NCBI GenBank assembly: GCA_035295125.1
Contig: DATGJP010000116.1
Coordinates: 106,669 to 170,668, forward strand
DNA: 64,000 bases
Direction: 5' to 3'
Source of the DNA: JAICMB01 sp035295125
GTDB lineage: Bacteria; Acidobacteriota; Terriglobia; Bryobacterales; Bryobacteraceae
Shown here: positions 37,596-47,111 of the stretch, in pieces
Layout: every line of letters begins with the position of its first letter
Numbering within the stretch: position 1 is the first letter of the stretch
Position numbers and translations under genes: made by a program
The notes under the pieces: model-generated
The model's input: only the letters and a program-made list of their open reading frames with translations
The model's database searches: none
What the model was told of the DNA's origin: nothing

Positions 37596-38066
37596 TTACG
37601 CTCCTGCCTTCGCGGCGGCCGTTTTGACGGCGTTGACAATATGCTGGTAACCGGTGCAACGGCAGAGGTTACCGTCCAGTCCGTGGCGGATTTCTTCGGC
37701 TGTGGGGTTGGGATTGCGTTCAAGCACCTGCTTGGCGGTCATGATCATCCCGGGGGTACAAAAACCGCACTGGAGGGCGTGCTCGTCCCAAAAGGCCTGC
37801 TGCATGGGATCGAGTTGGCCGTCCTTGGCAAGGCCTTCGATGGTGACGACTTCGCGTCCGTCGGCCTGGACCGCGAACATTGAGCAGCTCTTGATGACTT
37901 TGCCGTCCACCTGGACGGTGCAGGCGCCGCAAAGTGAGGTTTCACAGCCAATGTGGGGGCCGGTGAGGCCGACAACCTCCCTCAAATAGTGGATGAGGAG
38001 CAGTCGTGGCTCCACGGCGTGGGAGTATTTTTTGCCGTTGATGGTGAGATTGATAGTTCGTTGCAT
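37596..38066 (-). CDS. coxS: Molybdenum hydroxylase, [2Fe-2S] small subunit
   Basis: A 156-residue iron-sulfur subunit and the first gene of the cox-like operon. The plant-ferredoxin-type cluster is bound by CETSLCGAC (residues 42-50) with a fourth cysteine in KSCSMFAVQ. The second, helical cluster domain has QCGFCTPGMIM and NLCRCTGYQHIV. The chosen ATG 38066 gives the standard N-terminus (INLTINGKKYSHAVEPRLLLIHYLRE). It is followed after one base by coxL. Confidence 0.95.
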   Translation of the reverse strand: MQRTINLTINGKKYSHAVEPRLLLIHYLREVVGLTGPHIGCETSLCGACTVQVDGKVIKSCSMFAVQADGREVVTIEGLAKDGQLDPMQQAFWDEHALQCGFCTPGMIMTAKQVLERNPNPTAEEIRHGLDGNLCRCTGYQHIVNAVKTAAAKAGA

Positions 38067-38257
38067 GGTCTGGGTACCAGCGGTCAATGACGTATAGCAT
38101 AGCGCGTAGGGCGGGTTCGGTCCAGAGGGAGGTTGGCTTAGGAAGGTGAAAATGAGGCGTACGGGCAAGTCGCGTAACTTTTGCGTGATTATGAAGAAAT
38201 GACATGGCCCGGTTTGGCGTCTCATAGCCAGAAGTTCCCAATCAGAACTCTGCACTT

Positions 38258-38437
38258 ATGAACGTTACGTCAACCTACTGGCGTCAGCTATATCTGTATC
38301 TGAAGCGGGAGCGTCGCAGACAAATGCGCGCTCACCTGCGAGCGCTTGCGGCGCAACAAGTCGATGCGCTCGAGATTCCTCTGACTATCCCACCACGGGT
38401 GAGGCGGCGCCAGCCGACGAGACCGATTATGGATTAG
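38258..38437 (+). CDS. Possible small basic protein, 59 residues
   Basis: An open frame starting ATG at 38258 encodes a very basic, helical peptide (YLYLKRERRRQMRAHLRAL) ending PTRPIMD. There is no convincing ribosome-binding site and no known family. It is divergent from coxS. It may be a chance frame; only comparison with related genomes could tell. Confidence 0.25.
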   Translation: MNVTSTYWRQLYLYLKRERRRQMRAHLRALAAQQVDALEIPLTIPPRVRRRQPTRPIMD

Positions 38438-38454
38438 AGCTTTGCTTCGGACCT

Positions 38455-38600
38455 GTCTCGTGAGGTCCATAGGCATGCGAAACCGCCCTGCTTCGCACAG
38501 CAGCGGGGATTAAAGGTGTGGCAGCCGGTTTCGCCTGTCCTTTCTCGGTGAAGTCCAAACGCAGGCTGAATGGCCGCTCCACCCTTCCGCAGAAACCAGA
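38455..38600. repeat. Dispersed palindromic repeat, copy 2 (inverted)
   Basis: Read on the minus strand this stretch repeats the word order of the copy at 16815-16915: AAGGGTGGAGC, ATTCAGCCTG, TTTGGACTTCACC, GAAAGGAC, GGCGAAACCGGCTG, CCACAC. Additional short palindromes such as GCGAAACCGC occur at its left end. Confidence 0.6.
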
Positions 38601-38609
38601 CTCCTGGGT

Positions 38610-41600
38610 TTACCGCACCGTGAAAATGGGCGGAGCGATGACTACCTGCTCGTCGGGATTGTAGTAGTCGTAGGCCAAGGAAGCGGCCGAGCGGGCTTTC
38701 ATGGGGAAGCGCGGGCGAAACACGAAGTGGAATTTTGAATCCGCCGCTCTGGGCCAAATGTAAAAGGTCACGTGGTCAGGCGCGACTTCGAAGGAGTCCA
38801 CTCCGCTTTTGGGATCTTCCAGGACGCTCGACAGAGTTCCACGGTCTACATCCGCTCCGGGCGGCAGGCCAATTTCCGCGATCACCATACCGTAGCCTCG
38901 AAACGATGGCCGCGACAACAAAATGTCGCAGGTGACCGGTTCGTTCACGGCCACGCTGCCGGGGGTGCACTTCGTGTCAAGCAACAGATTCTTGGCGGAT
39001 CGCGGCGCCTTCCAGGTCTCGTACCAGGCCGCATTGATTTGCGCTTGAACCAGGGAAGACGCTGTTCCCGCGAAGGAGATGTCGCTGGCGGTCCCTGGAT
39101 GGACGAACTGCGATATATCGAGGGTGAGGGGTCCGCGTACCTCCCTGGCAGCCGGGATTGAGACCGTGCCGGCCTTGACGTTGTTCACGAGCACGGTGAC
39201 GGTCAGCGGTTTCTGCACATCGACTCCCGACCAGACATCCAGAAGGGCGTCCAGCACACGGACGGTGGATTGTGTCGTTGCCCAGGCGCCAGAGCGGTCC
39301 GAATTCTTCAAAAGGAAGAGGACGCCTCGATCGATCAGGGTGTCAATGTTTTGATCGCCGCCTTCGGTTTTGCGCCAGTGAGCGAGCGCGGAGACCGCCA
39401 ATGCGGTGGTCTCGACCTGTCCGGAACGTCCCCAGCCGTGGAAGGGTGTGTTCGCGCGAAGGCTCCAGAACGCCGCGCCCTGCTCATCCTGGGACAGCGT
39501 ACATAGCCGTCCGATGGCTTGCCGCCCCACATCTTTTTTGCCGGCATCCATGGCGGCGAGCGCGAAAACAGCGATGGAATAGGGATCGTCGAGTTTCGCG
39601 GCCTGGCGCGCCAGGTCGCCGAGCGTCCGGTCGATGTCGTCGGGGCGCCCGGCGCGAACGCGAAGCGCCTCGACGGACGGCTCCGGGGAACGCTGGGCCT
39701 TCAACCAGCGCTGTGCGGTAGCGAGGCGATCGTCATCGATAGCAATGAAATCCCTGGCGTCGGTAAGAAAGCGTACGGCATATGAGGTCAGGGCAATATC
39801 AGGCTCGCCGTGTCCCCAATACGTAAACCCTCCGCCATCGGACTGGTAACCCAACAGCCGCTGGTAACCGGAAACGAGATTCTTCATGGCTCGGGCCTGC
39901 AGCCGTTCGTGCTCCAGGTGCGCGTTTTTCATGGCGCGCAGGAACATGAGGTTCGGATACGTGGATGAGATGGTCTGCTCGCCGCAGCCGTCGGGGCGAG
40001 TCAACAGTGATGCCATGGATTCGAGCAGCCGTGACAAAAGCGACGGATAGAACTTCACTTCGGCCTGAAGGCTGCCGGCGATGACGGCGCTTGGAATTTC
40101 GATATGCAACGGCGCCCCTTCGCGGGCAACCCCGTTTACGGTAAGGTCGTGACGCTCTCCGTCAGGGTGGATGGAAACGGGCTTCTCGATGGCATCCGAT
40201 GCGGCGTTTCCGATCCCGGTGACGCGCACCCGGCCGCTTTCGACTGGTGACTCCGCCCGTAAGGGAACAGTGGCATTGGCCGATGAAGACGGCGCGATTT
40301 GCGGTGGCTGATCGATGTTTCCACGAACCGAAATCTGGTGTGGAAGCACTGCGGAAACCCGCACCTTCTCGGCTTGTTCCCGATAGTTTCGAACCGGCAC
40401 CGGCAAGTCGATTTCGTCACCCGCGGTGAGCACTGGCGGTACGTCGAGGTCCACCATAAAAGGTTGAAAAGCGCGGATATCGGTTGTGGTTTCGGTAATG
40501 TGGCCATCCTCCGTGGATGCGATTGCCGCAACCCGCCAGTTGGTAATGGAATCGGCCAGCTTGACGCGAACCGAAGCAGCGCCGGTGCTGTCGGTGATCA
40601 GTTCCGGCTGCCAATAGAGAGTTTCGGGGAAATATTCGCGCACTCTGGGTGTGGAGATGGAGAGCAAGGCTCCGTTTGAAACGCTCATGGCGCGGGCGAA
40701 AGTCATGGTCATGGCGGTCACTTCGACCGTTTCGGACAGGCTACCGACGTTTAAAACCGTATCGGCCTGTGTGACGTGATCGGCAGCCACCGGGACGCGA
40801 TCGATGACGTGCATCTGAAATCCCGGGCTCTCGAATTTGAGGCGATGGTCTCCGGGCTTCACTCCCTTGAAGACATAGCGCCCCTGCATGTCCGCTTCGG
40901 TGATGTAGGTATCGTTCAGAGTTACTCGCGCGTTCGGGATCACAGCGCCGCTGGCGTCGGTTACCGTACCCGCGATGGTTCCGGTTCCGGGAACTTCCGG
41001 CGTGGGCGGATTCGGGGACGCAGCCATGCGGGGCGCAGGAGCCTGTTCATCCAGGCGGCGCGTGAGAGTAGTCAGCGCGAAATCGTCGTAGGTGCCGGCA
41101 ATGCCGTCTTCGCCGGCGCTACGTATTTCCAGGGAACGAAACGTCTGTTTGATCGGGCTCAACTGCCTGCGTTGTTCGGGTGTACCTTGATATTCGGAAT
41201 AGTTGTAGATGCTGATAAAGTCGCCGTACGCCTGCCGGGTCTCCACAGTGATGTAGTAAGGCCTTCCCCAGGGGTCGCGCAGTGCATCGAAATCGATGCC
41301 GGCGTCCAGCAGTTTCGCGTGCGCTTGCGACGGTGTTGTGGGGAACTCCTTCATTGCAGTAACGGCGGCGCTGATCTTCGCGGAAGTGGTTGCGAAGTAA
41401 GAGCCCACAAACTCGGCGACGGTGAAATCATCCGCCGTGCCGTAGGTATGATCGGGGCCCGCACTGCGAATTTGGACGCGTCGCTGAGCCTGGTAGTAAG
41501 TGATTGCAACGTGCAAGGGACTCCCCCAAGGGTCCCGTAAGGCCGTGAAACGAATACCCGCTTCGTCCAGAGCCTGAACGAATTCCTGCGGCGTGGCGGG

Positions 41601-44081
41601 GTTATCGGGGAACGCTTTGAGGAGTCCGCGAATGAGCGCCTCAAAACTGGCGAACCAGCGGCGCCGGATTTCGAGCGCGGTGTAGTCGTCGGAGGTGTCC
41701 TGCTGCTTGTCGGGGCCCGCGCTCAGGAAGCGGAGCACGCTATATGGACCTTCGGTCGTGAAGCGGGTGTACCAGGGGCGCATCCAAGGATCTGTCCAGT
41801 AGGTGTAGGCGGGACCCAGAAGATTGTTGAGGCCGGGCTGGTCGGTGGGATAGTCGAGACTGTCGATGTAGTGTTGGTCGAGTTGCTCCCTGACGCGGGC
41901 GAGTGCCTGGGCACCTGCTGCCTCAAACGCGCGACGCTGGACCTGGAGACCGGCGGCGGCGGAATTGAACAAGAGCGGATCGGGCAACATGGCGGCCGCC
42001 AGGAGCTGCAAGTCCTCGTCGATATTCGCAGGATCGAGGTTCAGGAGATCGTCCTGCGTAAGACCTGCAATACTCGCGCCCGAATCTTCGTCGTCAAACC
42101 AATTGGCTCGATGGAAGGCGCTGTCGGTCGCGGCACGCTCGAGTACGCTCTGATCCACGATGGCAATTCCCAGTGCGGACGGGCTGGAGCTTTGGAATCG
42201 GACGGTCGCGGTCTCGCCGGGTCGGTAAGTGGCCTTTGCGGGGATGGCGTGCAACGTGAATTGATCGGGCCCCGGGAAGATCACGATTCGCGTAGCGGAG
42301 GCGCGCCCGTCGGTCGAAACAACTGCCAGCGAGAGTACGCGGCCGGAGCGGGCTGTATGCGGGATCGCAACGGCGGCTTCGCCGTTCGCAAGCGCGAGGC
42401 TGCGGGAGTAGACGACTTCTCCCGCGCTGTTCCAGGCGAGCAGCACGACGGGTGTGCGCCTGCCCGTGGAAGCAATGTGGCATTGAATATCTTGGCCGGG
42501 GCGATATAGAATGCGGCCGGTGTCGAGCCAGAGGTCCGTATCGTCCGCGGTCGCGGGAACGGCTTCTTTTGCCGAGGTTCCATCCGGCGCGGTGGCGACT
42601 ATGTAGACATTGTCGTCAGTACCCTTGGGAAACTCGATCCTGGCGACACCGAAACGATTGGTGGCCGCCGAGGCCAGCACCCGTTGACCGCTGAGAAGCT
42701 GTACACCTGTTTTTGCCGGTGATCCATCGGGAGAATCGACGACGACGTAGAGCCGCCTGTTGGTGGGAGTCAACTCCTGCTTCGCGACGTAAATGTGCAG
42801 CGGGCTGCGCGAGATGCGAACGTCAAATTCACGCTGTTCGGTGCGATTGGTGGTGGGATCTGTAACGAATGCGGTGAAGTGACGGTCCTGGAATTTCACG
42901 GCGTCGGGAAGTTCCGTTGTCGCTTTGAGAGTCGCTCGGTAGGTTCCGCTTGTATCCAGCTTGCCTTCCGCTACCCGATTACCGCCGGGTTCGCTGATGC
43001 GGACCACAGCGTTGGGGAGCGGTTTTCCGAAAAGGTAGGCGGCATGAATTTCAATTTCCGGCTGTTGGTGCAGCAGGTAGTACGGGCGAGCCGAGGCGGC
43101 GGCTACCCGGAATGAAGGCAGTTCGTAACGGCGGATTTCGATCGATCGCGTAAACGGCAAATCCAGGCCGTCGCGTTCGACCTCGATCTTGTACTCACCG
43201 GCTTTGGCGTTAGGCGGAATCTCCCAATCCGTGGCCGCAATTCCGAAGCGCGAGGTTGTCAGGGTCTCAGTGTGCAGCGGTTCGTCGTTTTCGTTGACGA
43301 TGCGGACCTGATGTTCGGTATTCGCACGGACGGGACCCGCGGCGCTCAGGGCGAGGATGCGTACATGCACGGTCTGGCCGGGTTGGTAGAGCGGTTTGTC
43401 GGTATAAATGCGGACGTTGTCCTTCGTGGAAGCGGTAGGAGTCACGGAGCCGTGTTGGTGGTAATCTCCCAGGTGCGCATCGATCTGAAGTTCCGGGTCG
43501 TCGTCTTGGCCGGATGGGACAGCGACAGGGAGAATGGCGATGCCGTTCCGATCGGAGACGGCGGTGGTCTTTCCGCTGGAAACTTGCACGCCACTCACAG
43601 GCAGGCCGCTGACCGGATGAAATGTGAGAACGGTTATGTCCCGTTGCTTTCCGGGTTGAAGCGTTTGGGTGGCGAGAACGCTAATGGCGAAGGCGTGCCC
43701 GGCGATAGTGGGGAGGCTAAAGGCGGCTTGGAACCGAAGAAATGCGGTGTAGTTCGGAGCGGAGGGCTGGATGTCATAGCGCAGTCTCTCCACGAGAGGA
43801 TCGAATTTATCGGTAAGCGGCAGGGCGATTTCGAGCGAGGAATCGCCACACGGAATGGGTTTTTCGGTTCGCGCGAAGTCGTGGCGTTTGTTGTCTGGTC
43901 CGAGCCATTCGAGCAGGACGATGGCTTGAAGCGGCTGGCTCGCTGTGTTGCGGAGTGCGAGTGAGATGGTGGTTTTACCGGCGGCCAGGTAGGCCTTGGT
44001 TGCGGGTTCGCGAACGGAGACCTGGGCATTTGCGGCGAGGGCGCAAAGTAATGCGGCGGCCGCGGAAACAAAACGGCTCAT
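38610..44081 (-). CDS. Giant alpha-2-macroglobulin-like protein with a chimeric bait region
   Basis: A 1823-residue exported protein; ATG 44081 follows AAGGGGTC and opens a signal peptide ending in ANAQ. N-terminal macroglobulin domains (about 20-740) include KPLYQPGQTVHVRI and GRILYRPGQDIQCH. The segment expected to hold the protease bait (about 750-1120) instead has three segments of the pattern DPWxxP ... SAGxDxxxxTxDD(F/Y), at residues near 761-800, 847-885 and 934-1000, like the calcium-binding C-terminus of GspG pseudopilins. An Oar-type regulatory domain follows (GTIAGTVTDASGAVIPNARV ... GSLSETVEVTA, about 1030-1120). YFPETLYWQPELITDSTG then starts MG7, and the thioester GCGEQ lies at about 1365, so covalent trapping is possible. 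There is no lipobox. Confidence 0.88.
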   Translation of the reverse strand: MSRFVSAAAALLCALAANAQVSVREPATKAYLAAGKTTISLALRNTASQPLQAIVLLEWLGPDNKRHDFARTEKPIPCGDSSLEIALPLTDKFDPLVERLRYDIQPSAPNYTAFLRFQAAFSLPTIAGHAFAISVLATQTLQPGKQRDITVLTFHPVSGLPVSGVQVSSGKTTAVSDRNGIAILPVAVPSGQDDDPELQIDAHLGDYHQHGSVTPTASTKDNVRIYTDKPLYQPGQTVHVRILALSAAGPVRANTEHQVRIVNENDEPLHTETLTTSRFGIAATDWEIPPNAKAGEYKIEVERDGLDLPFTRSIEIRRYELPSFRVAAASARPYYLLHQQPEIEIHAAYLFGKPLPNAVVRISEPGGNRVAEGKLDTSGTYRATLKATTELPDAVKFQDRHFTAFVTDPTTNRTEQREFDVRISRSPLHIYVAKQELTPTNRRLYVVVDSPDGSPAKTGVQLLSGQRVLASAATNRFGVARIEFPKGTDDNVYIVATAPDGTSAKEAVPATADDTDLWLDTGRILYRPGQDIQCHIASTGRRTPVVLLAWNSAGEVVYSRSLALANGEAAVAIPHTARSGRVLSLAVVSTDGRASATRIVIFPGPDQFTLHAIPAKATYRPGETATVRFQSSSPSALGIAIVDQSVLERAATDSAFHRANWFDDEDSGASIAGLTQDDLLNLDPANIDEDLQLLAAAMLPDPLLFNSAAAGLQVQRRAFEAAGAQALARVREQLDQHYIDSLDYPTDQPGLNNLLGPAYTYWTDPWMRPWYTRFTTEGPYSVLRFLSAGPDKQQDTSDDYTALEIRRRWFASFEALIRGLLKAFPDNPATPQEFVQALDEAGIRFTALRDPWGSPLHVAITYYQAQRRVQIRSAGPDHTYGTADDFTVAEFVGSYFATTSAKISAAVTAMKEFPTTPSQAHAKLLDAGIDFDALRDPWGRPYYITVETRQAYGDFISIYNYSEYQGTPEQRRQLSPIKQTFRSLEIRSAGEDGIAGTYDDFALTTLTRRLDEQAPAPRMAASPNPPTPEVPGTGTIAGTVTDASGAVIPNARVTLNDTYITEADMQGRYVFKGVKPGDHRLKFESPGFQMHVIDRVPVAADHVTQADTVLNVGSLSETVEVTAMTMTFARAMSVSNGALLSISTPRVREYFPETLYWQPELITDSTGAASVRVKLADSITNWRVAAIASTEDGHITETTTDIRAFQPFMVDLDVPPVLTAGDEIDLPVPVRNYREQAEKVRVSAVLPHQISVRGNIDQPPQIAPSSSANATVPLRAESPVESGRVRVTGIGNAASDAIEKPVSIHPDGERHDLTVNGVAREGAPLHIEIPSAVIAGSLQAEVKFYPSLLSRLLESMASLLTRPDGCGEQTISSTYPNLMFLRAMKNAHLEHERLQARAMKNLVSGYQRLLGYQSDGGGFTYWGHGEPDIALTSYAVRFLTDARDFIAIDDDRLATAQRWLKAQRSPEPSVEALRVRAGRPDDIDRTLGDLARQAAKLDDPYSIAVFALAAMDAGKKDVGRQAIGRLCTLSQDEQGAAFWSLRANTPFHGWGRSGQVETTALAVSALAHWRKTEGGDQNIDTLIDRGVLFLLKNSDRSGAWATTQSTVRVLDALLDVWSGVDVQKPLTVTVLVNNVKAGTVSIPAAREVRGPLTLDISQFVHPGTASDISFAGTASSLVQAQINAAWYETWKAPRSAKNLLLDTKCTPGSVAVNEPVTCDILLSRPSFRGYGMVIAEIGLPPGADVDRGTLSSVLEDPKSGVDSFEVAPDHVTFYIWPRAADSKFHFVFRPRFPMKARSAASLAYDYYNPDEQVVIAPPIFTVR

Positions 44082-44293
44082 TGAGACCCCTTTTGGCTGC
44101 CAGTTTACTCCCTGGGAGCGGGGAGAACAAGGCGTGGCTTGTTTAGCAGTCTTCAATCCAAAACAGTGGGCCTATGCTGAGACCGCGGTGGCGTAGGCAG
44201 TTTCGCCGGCGTTTTTTTGAGAAGGCTCAAAATCGACGCGGGACGCGAAGAAGAGCTGTGTAATACCCTGCCGTGATAGGCTGAGAACGCGAT

Positions 44294-45673
44294 ATGAAAC
44301 GGCGGATTCTATTAGTTCTTGGCATTGCGGCGTCTGTCGCGCTGGCGCAGAAGGCTGAATCTCCACTCGCTCCGAAACTGGACGAGAAAATCTCGGAACT
44401 TCTTAAGGCAAGCGGCGCTCCCAGCGTTTCGGTTGCCGTGGTCCAGAATAATGAAATCGCATATGCCAAGGCATTCGGCAAAGCCGATATCGGCGCAGGA
44501 CGCGCGGCCGATGTCTCGACTCGCTATGCGGTGGGCTCGATCAGCAAACAGTTCACGGCAGCCGCGGTTCTGCTGCTCCAGGAGCAAGGTAAATTGTCGC
44601 TTGACGACAAGGTGTCGAAGTGGTTTCCGAAACTGACGCGCGCGAGCGAGATCACCATTCGGCAACTGCTCTCGCATACATCCGGCTATGAAGACTATGC
44701 CCCGCAGGATTACATCATTCCGGAATGGACCAAGGTCACGACACCAGAGGCCGTCCTGGACCGTTGGGCGAAAAAACCTCTCAACTTCGATCCGGGAACG
44801 CGCTGGCAGTACAGCAATACCAATTACGTGCTCGCCGGCGCGATCGTCGAAAAGGTGTCCGGCAAATCGCTGCTCGATTTCCTGGGAGAAAAGATCTTTC
44901 GACCGCTGGGCATGACGACTGCGGGCGATTGCTTCGCCGCCAAGCAGCCATCGGACGCGGTGGCGTATACGCGCTATGCATTGGGTCCGCCGCGACCCGC
45001 CGCGCGTGAGGCGGAGGGCTGGTATTTTGCCGCGGGTGAGTTGTGCATGACTCCGTCCGACCTCGCCCGGTGGGATATCTCGTTCCTCGAGAAGCACATT
45101 CTGTCGGCGAAATCGTACGAGGAGTTTACGCGCGAGGTGAAACTCAACGACGGCAAACCGACGCATTACGCACTCGGACTCAGCGTAGGCGAGATGGACG
45201 GCATGCCGGTGATTTCGCATAATGGCGAGGTGTCGGGGTTCCTGGCGAGCAACGCGGTGTATCCGACCAAGGATACGGCGGTCATCGTGCTTTCGAACGA
45301 GGACGGCATCAGTTTGATTGGCCCAGTGTCGCGTGACGTGTCGCAGATCGTGCTGGGGCGGGAGATGGCGGCAAGCGGCGAAGTGTCGCAGGTGCGGGGC
45401 ATTCTCGAGGGCCTGCAGCAGGGGCACATCGATCGCGCCTTGTTCACGGCCAATGCGAATTCGTATTTCAGCGATCTGTCGCTGCGGGATTATCAGGCGT
45501 CTCTGACCGCTTTGGGGAAGCTGCAGTCGGTGACCAAGCAGGCTGAGACTTTGCGAGGCGGGATGACGCATCGGAGTTATCGCGCGCAGTTTGAGAAGAA
45601 GACGGTGTCGTTGAACGTTTACGTAATGCCAGATGGGAAGTACGAACAATTCCTGGTGGTAGAGCAGATATAG
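44294..45673 (+). CDS. Exported serine hydrolase of the class C beta-lactamase fold
   Basis: A 459-residue protein with a signal peptide (1-18) and a beta-lactamase/AmpH-type domain (about 25-360). The catalytic SxxK motif is S82-I-S-K85 and the YxN motif lies in WQYSNTNYVLAG. The third motif may be the HNG of VISHNGEVSGF. A C-terminal extension of about 100 residues (lipocalin-like DUF3471 type or similar) follows. Members act as D,D-peptidases, esterases or peptidases; beta-lactam resistance cannot be inferred. It is divergent from the macroglobulin gene over a 212-bp gap. Confidence 0.88.
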   Translation: MKRRILLVLGIAASVALAQKAESPLAPKLDEKISELLKASGAPSVSVAVVQNNEIAYAKAFGKADIGAGRAADVSTRYAVGSISKQFTAAAVLLLQEQGKLSLDDKVSKWFPKLTRASEITIRQLLSHTSGYEDYAPQDYIIPEWTKVTTPEAVLDRWAKKPLNFDPGTRWQYSNTNYVLAGAIVEKVSGKSLLDFLGEKIFRPLGMTTAGDCFAAKQPSDAVAYTRYALGPPRPAAREAEGWYFAAGELCMTPSDLARWDISFLEKHILSAKSYEEFTREVKLNDGKPTHYALGLSVGEMDGMPVISHNGEVSGFLASNAVYPTKDTAVIVLSNEDGISLIGPVSRDVSQIVLGREMAASGEVSQVRGILEGLQQGHIDRALFTANANSYFSDLSLRDYQASLTALGKLQSVTKQAETLRGGMTHRSYRAQFEKKTVSLNVYVMPDGKYEQFLVVEQI

Positions 45674-45755
45674 CCACGGAATACAAAGCGGTGGTAAGTG
45701 CGTTTTTTCTTAAAGATGCACAGCCTGCGGCCGATGGAAGAGCGGAGGTCGGAAC

Positions 45756-47111
45756 GTGCAATTCAAAGCTCTCTGCATCGGCAGCCTTCCGGAGAATAGC
45801 GACGAACCTCTGCCGCGCGAGATGAGTTACAGCTTTCGACGAGATCCGGTCGAAGCGCTCCAACAACTACACGCGGAGAGTTTCGATCTGCTGCTGGCGC
45901 GCTTTCCGATGGGCGAGTGGACGCCGGAAATGCTGCTGGAGAATATCTTCACGATCGCGCGATCCTGTGCCGTCGTGATCGCGAAGCCCGGCGCTTCGGT
46001 AGAGGAAGCAGTCCGCCTGGTGAAACTCGGCGCGGCTGAGGTGGTTGATGACGCCGGAGTAGGCGCGGCATGCCAAAGGGCGCTGCAGGATTTACGCGAA
46101 CAGCTCCCGCCACCGAAGCCGGCAGTGGAACCCTGGCGAAGGCTGCTGGTGGGCAGCAGCCTCAAGATGCAGCGGATTGTGGAAGTGATCCGGCTGGTTG
46201 CCAGCCGCAAGTGCACGGTGCTGATTACCGGCGAGACCGGCACGGGGAAAGAGGTGATCGCGCGCGCCATTCACGCGGCCGGCAATCGCGCAGATTCCGA
46301 AATGGTGTGCGTGAATTGCAATGCGGTGCCGGAGACGCTGCTCGAGGCGGAGCTTTTCGGACACGTCAAGGGAGCCTTTACGGGAGCGTTCACACAGCGT
46401 ATCGGCCTCTTCGAGCAGGCGCACCGGGGGACGCTGTTTCTCGACGAAATTGGCGACATGCCCCTCGGGCTGCAACCCAAACTTTTGCGGGTTTTGCAGG
46501 AGCGGGAGTTTCAAAAGCTCGGTAGTTCGGAAACCATCAAGGTGGACGTCCGGGTAATCGCGGCTACCAACGCCGACCTGGCTCAGAAAATGCGCGAAGG
46601 AAAGTTTCGCGAGGACCTGTACTACCGGCTCAATGTCGTGCCGATGGATGCTCCGCCGTTGCGCGCGCGGCCGGGTGACATTCCGCTGCTGACCACGCAT
46701 TTTGTCGAGAAGATCTGCCGCGAGGAGGGCATACCGGTCAAAAAAGCGCCCGGGGAGCTGCTCGACCGCTTAAGCCGCTGCGATTGGCCGGGAAATGTCC
46801 GTCAACTCGAGAACGCGGTAGAGATGGCGGTGGCGCTGAGTGGAGATCGGGAAATGTTATTCGCCTCGGACTTTCAACTCGCCCCAACGATTCCTCTTCG
46901 GAGGATGACGGCCGGTGATCCAATGCTGGTGGCGGTGCCCGATCACGGACTCGATTTTGAGCAAATCGTGGGGAGTATTGAACGCAACATCCTGGAGCAG
47001 GCGCTGCAGAAGACTGGTGGAAACAAAAAAGCGGCGGCTCAGATGCTGCGCTTAAAACGCACTACCCTGGCCGCGAAATGGAAGACGCTGACTGCTGGCG
47101 CGGCGGTGTAG
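45756..47111 (+). CDS. Sigma-54-dependent transcriptional activator with degenerate receiver
   Basis: A 451-residue bacterial enhancer-binding protein. Residues 1-115 resemble a receiver domain but lack a convincing phosphoacceptor Asp (LLLARFPMGEW where DxxxPxxxG is expected). The AAA+ domain has Walker A GETGTGKEV, the sigma-54 contact loop GAFTGA, Walker B TLFLDEIGDMP and an arginine-finger region YYRLNVVP. A Fis-type helix-turn-helix (ALQKTGGNKKAAAQMLRLKRTTLAAKWK) ends the protein. It starts at GTG 45756. Its last 50 bp overlap the convergent sortase gene, so this regulator is a candidate controller of the sortase locus. Confidence 0.92.
   Translation: MQFKALCIGSLPENSDEPLPREMSYSFRRDPVEALQQLHAESFDLLLARFPMGEWTPEMLLENIFTIARSCAVVIAKPGASVEEAVRLVKLGAAEVVDDAGVGAACQRALQDLREQLPPPKPAVEPWRRLLVGSSLKMQRIVEVIRLVASRKCTVLITGETGTGKEVIARAIHAAGNRADSEMVCVNCNAVPETLLEAELFGHVKGAFTGAFTQRIGLFEQAHRGTLFLDEIGDMPLGLQPKLLRVLQEREFQKLGSSETIKVDVRVIAATNADLAQKMREGKFREDLYYRLNVVPMDAPPLRARPGDIPLLTTHFVEKICREEGIPVKKAPGELLDRLSRCDWPGNVRQLENAVEMAVALSGDREMLFASDFQLAPTIPLRRMTAGDPMLVAVPDHGLDFEQIVGSIERNILEQALQKTGGNKKAAAQMLRLKRTTLAAKWKTLTAGAAV

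Larger units (their letters stand above)
38067..38609. other. Intergenic region between the cox operon and the macroglobulin gene
   Basis: This 543-bp gap must hold the cox operon promoter, although no clear -35/-10 pair stands out. It contains one possible small gene (38258-38437) and a copy of the dispersed repeat (38455-38600). No RNA gene was recognised. Confidence 0.6.

Noticed and set aside
41083..41797. The GspG-like segments inside the macroglobulin as a true pseudopilin gene
   Set aside because: They are in frame within one long exported protein, and there is no prepilin peptidase signal or N-terminal pseudopilin helix. They are a domain insertion, not a separate gene.
44294..45673. 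Beta-lactam resistance gene
   Set aside because: The SxxK/YxN fold is shared by many peptidases and esterases. Nothing in the sequence points to beta-lactam hydrolysis.
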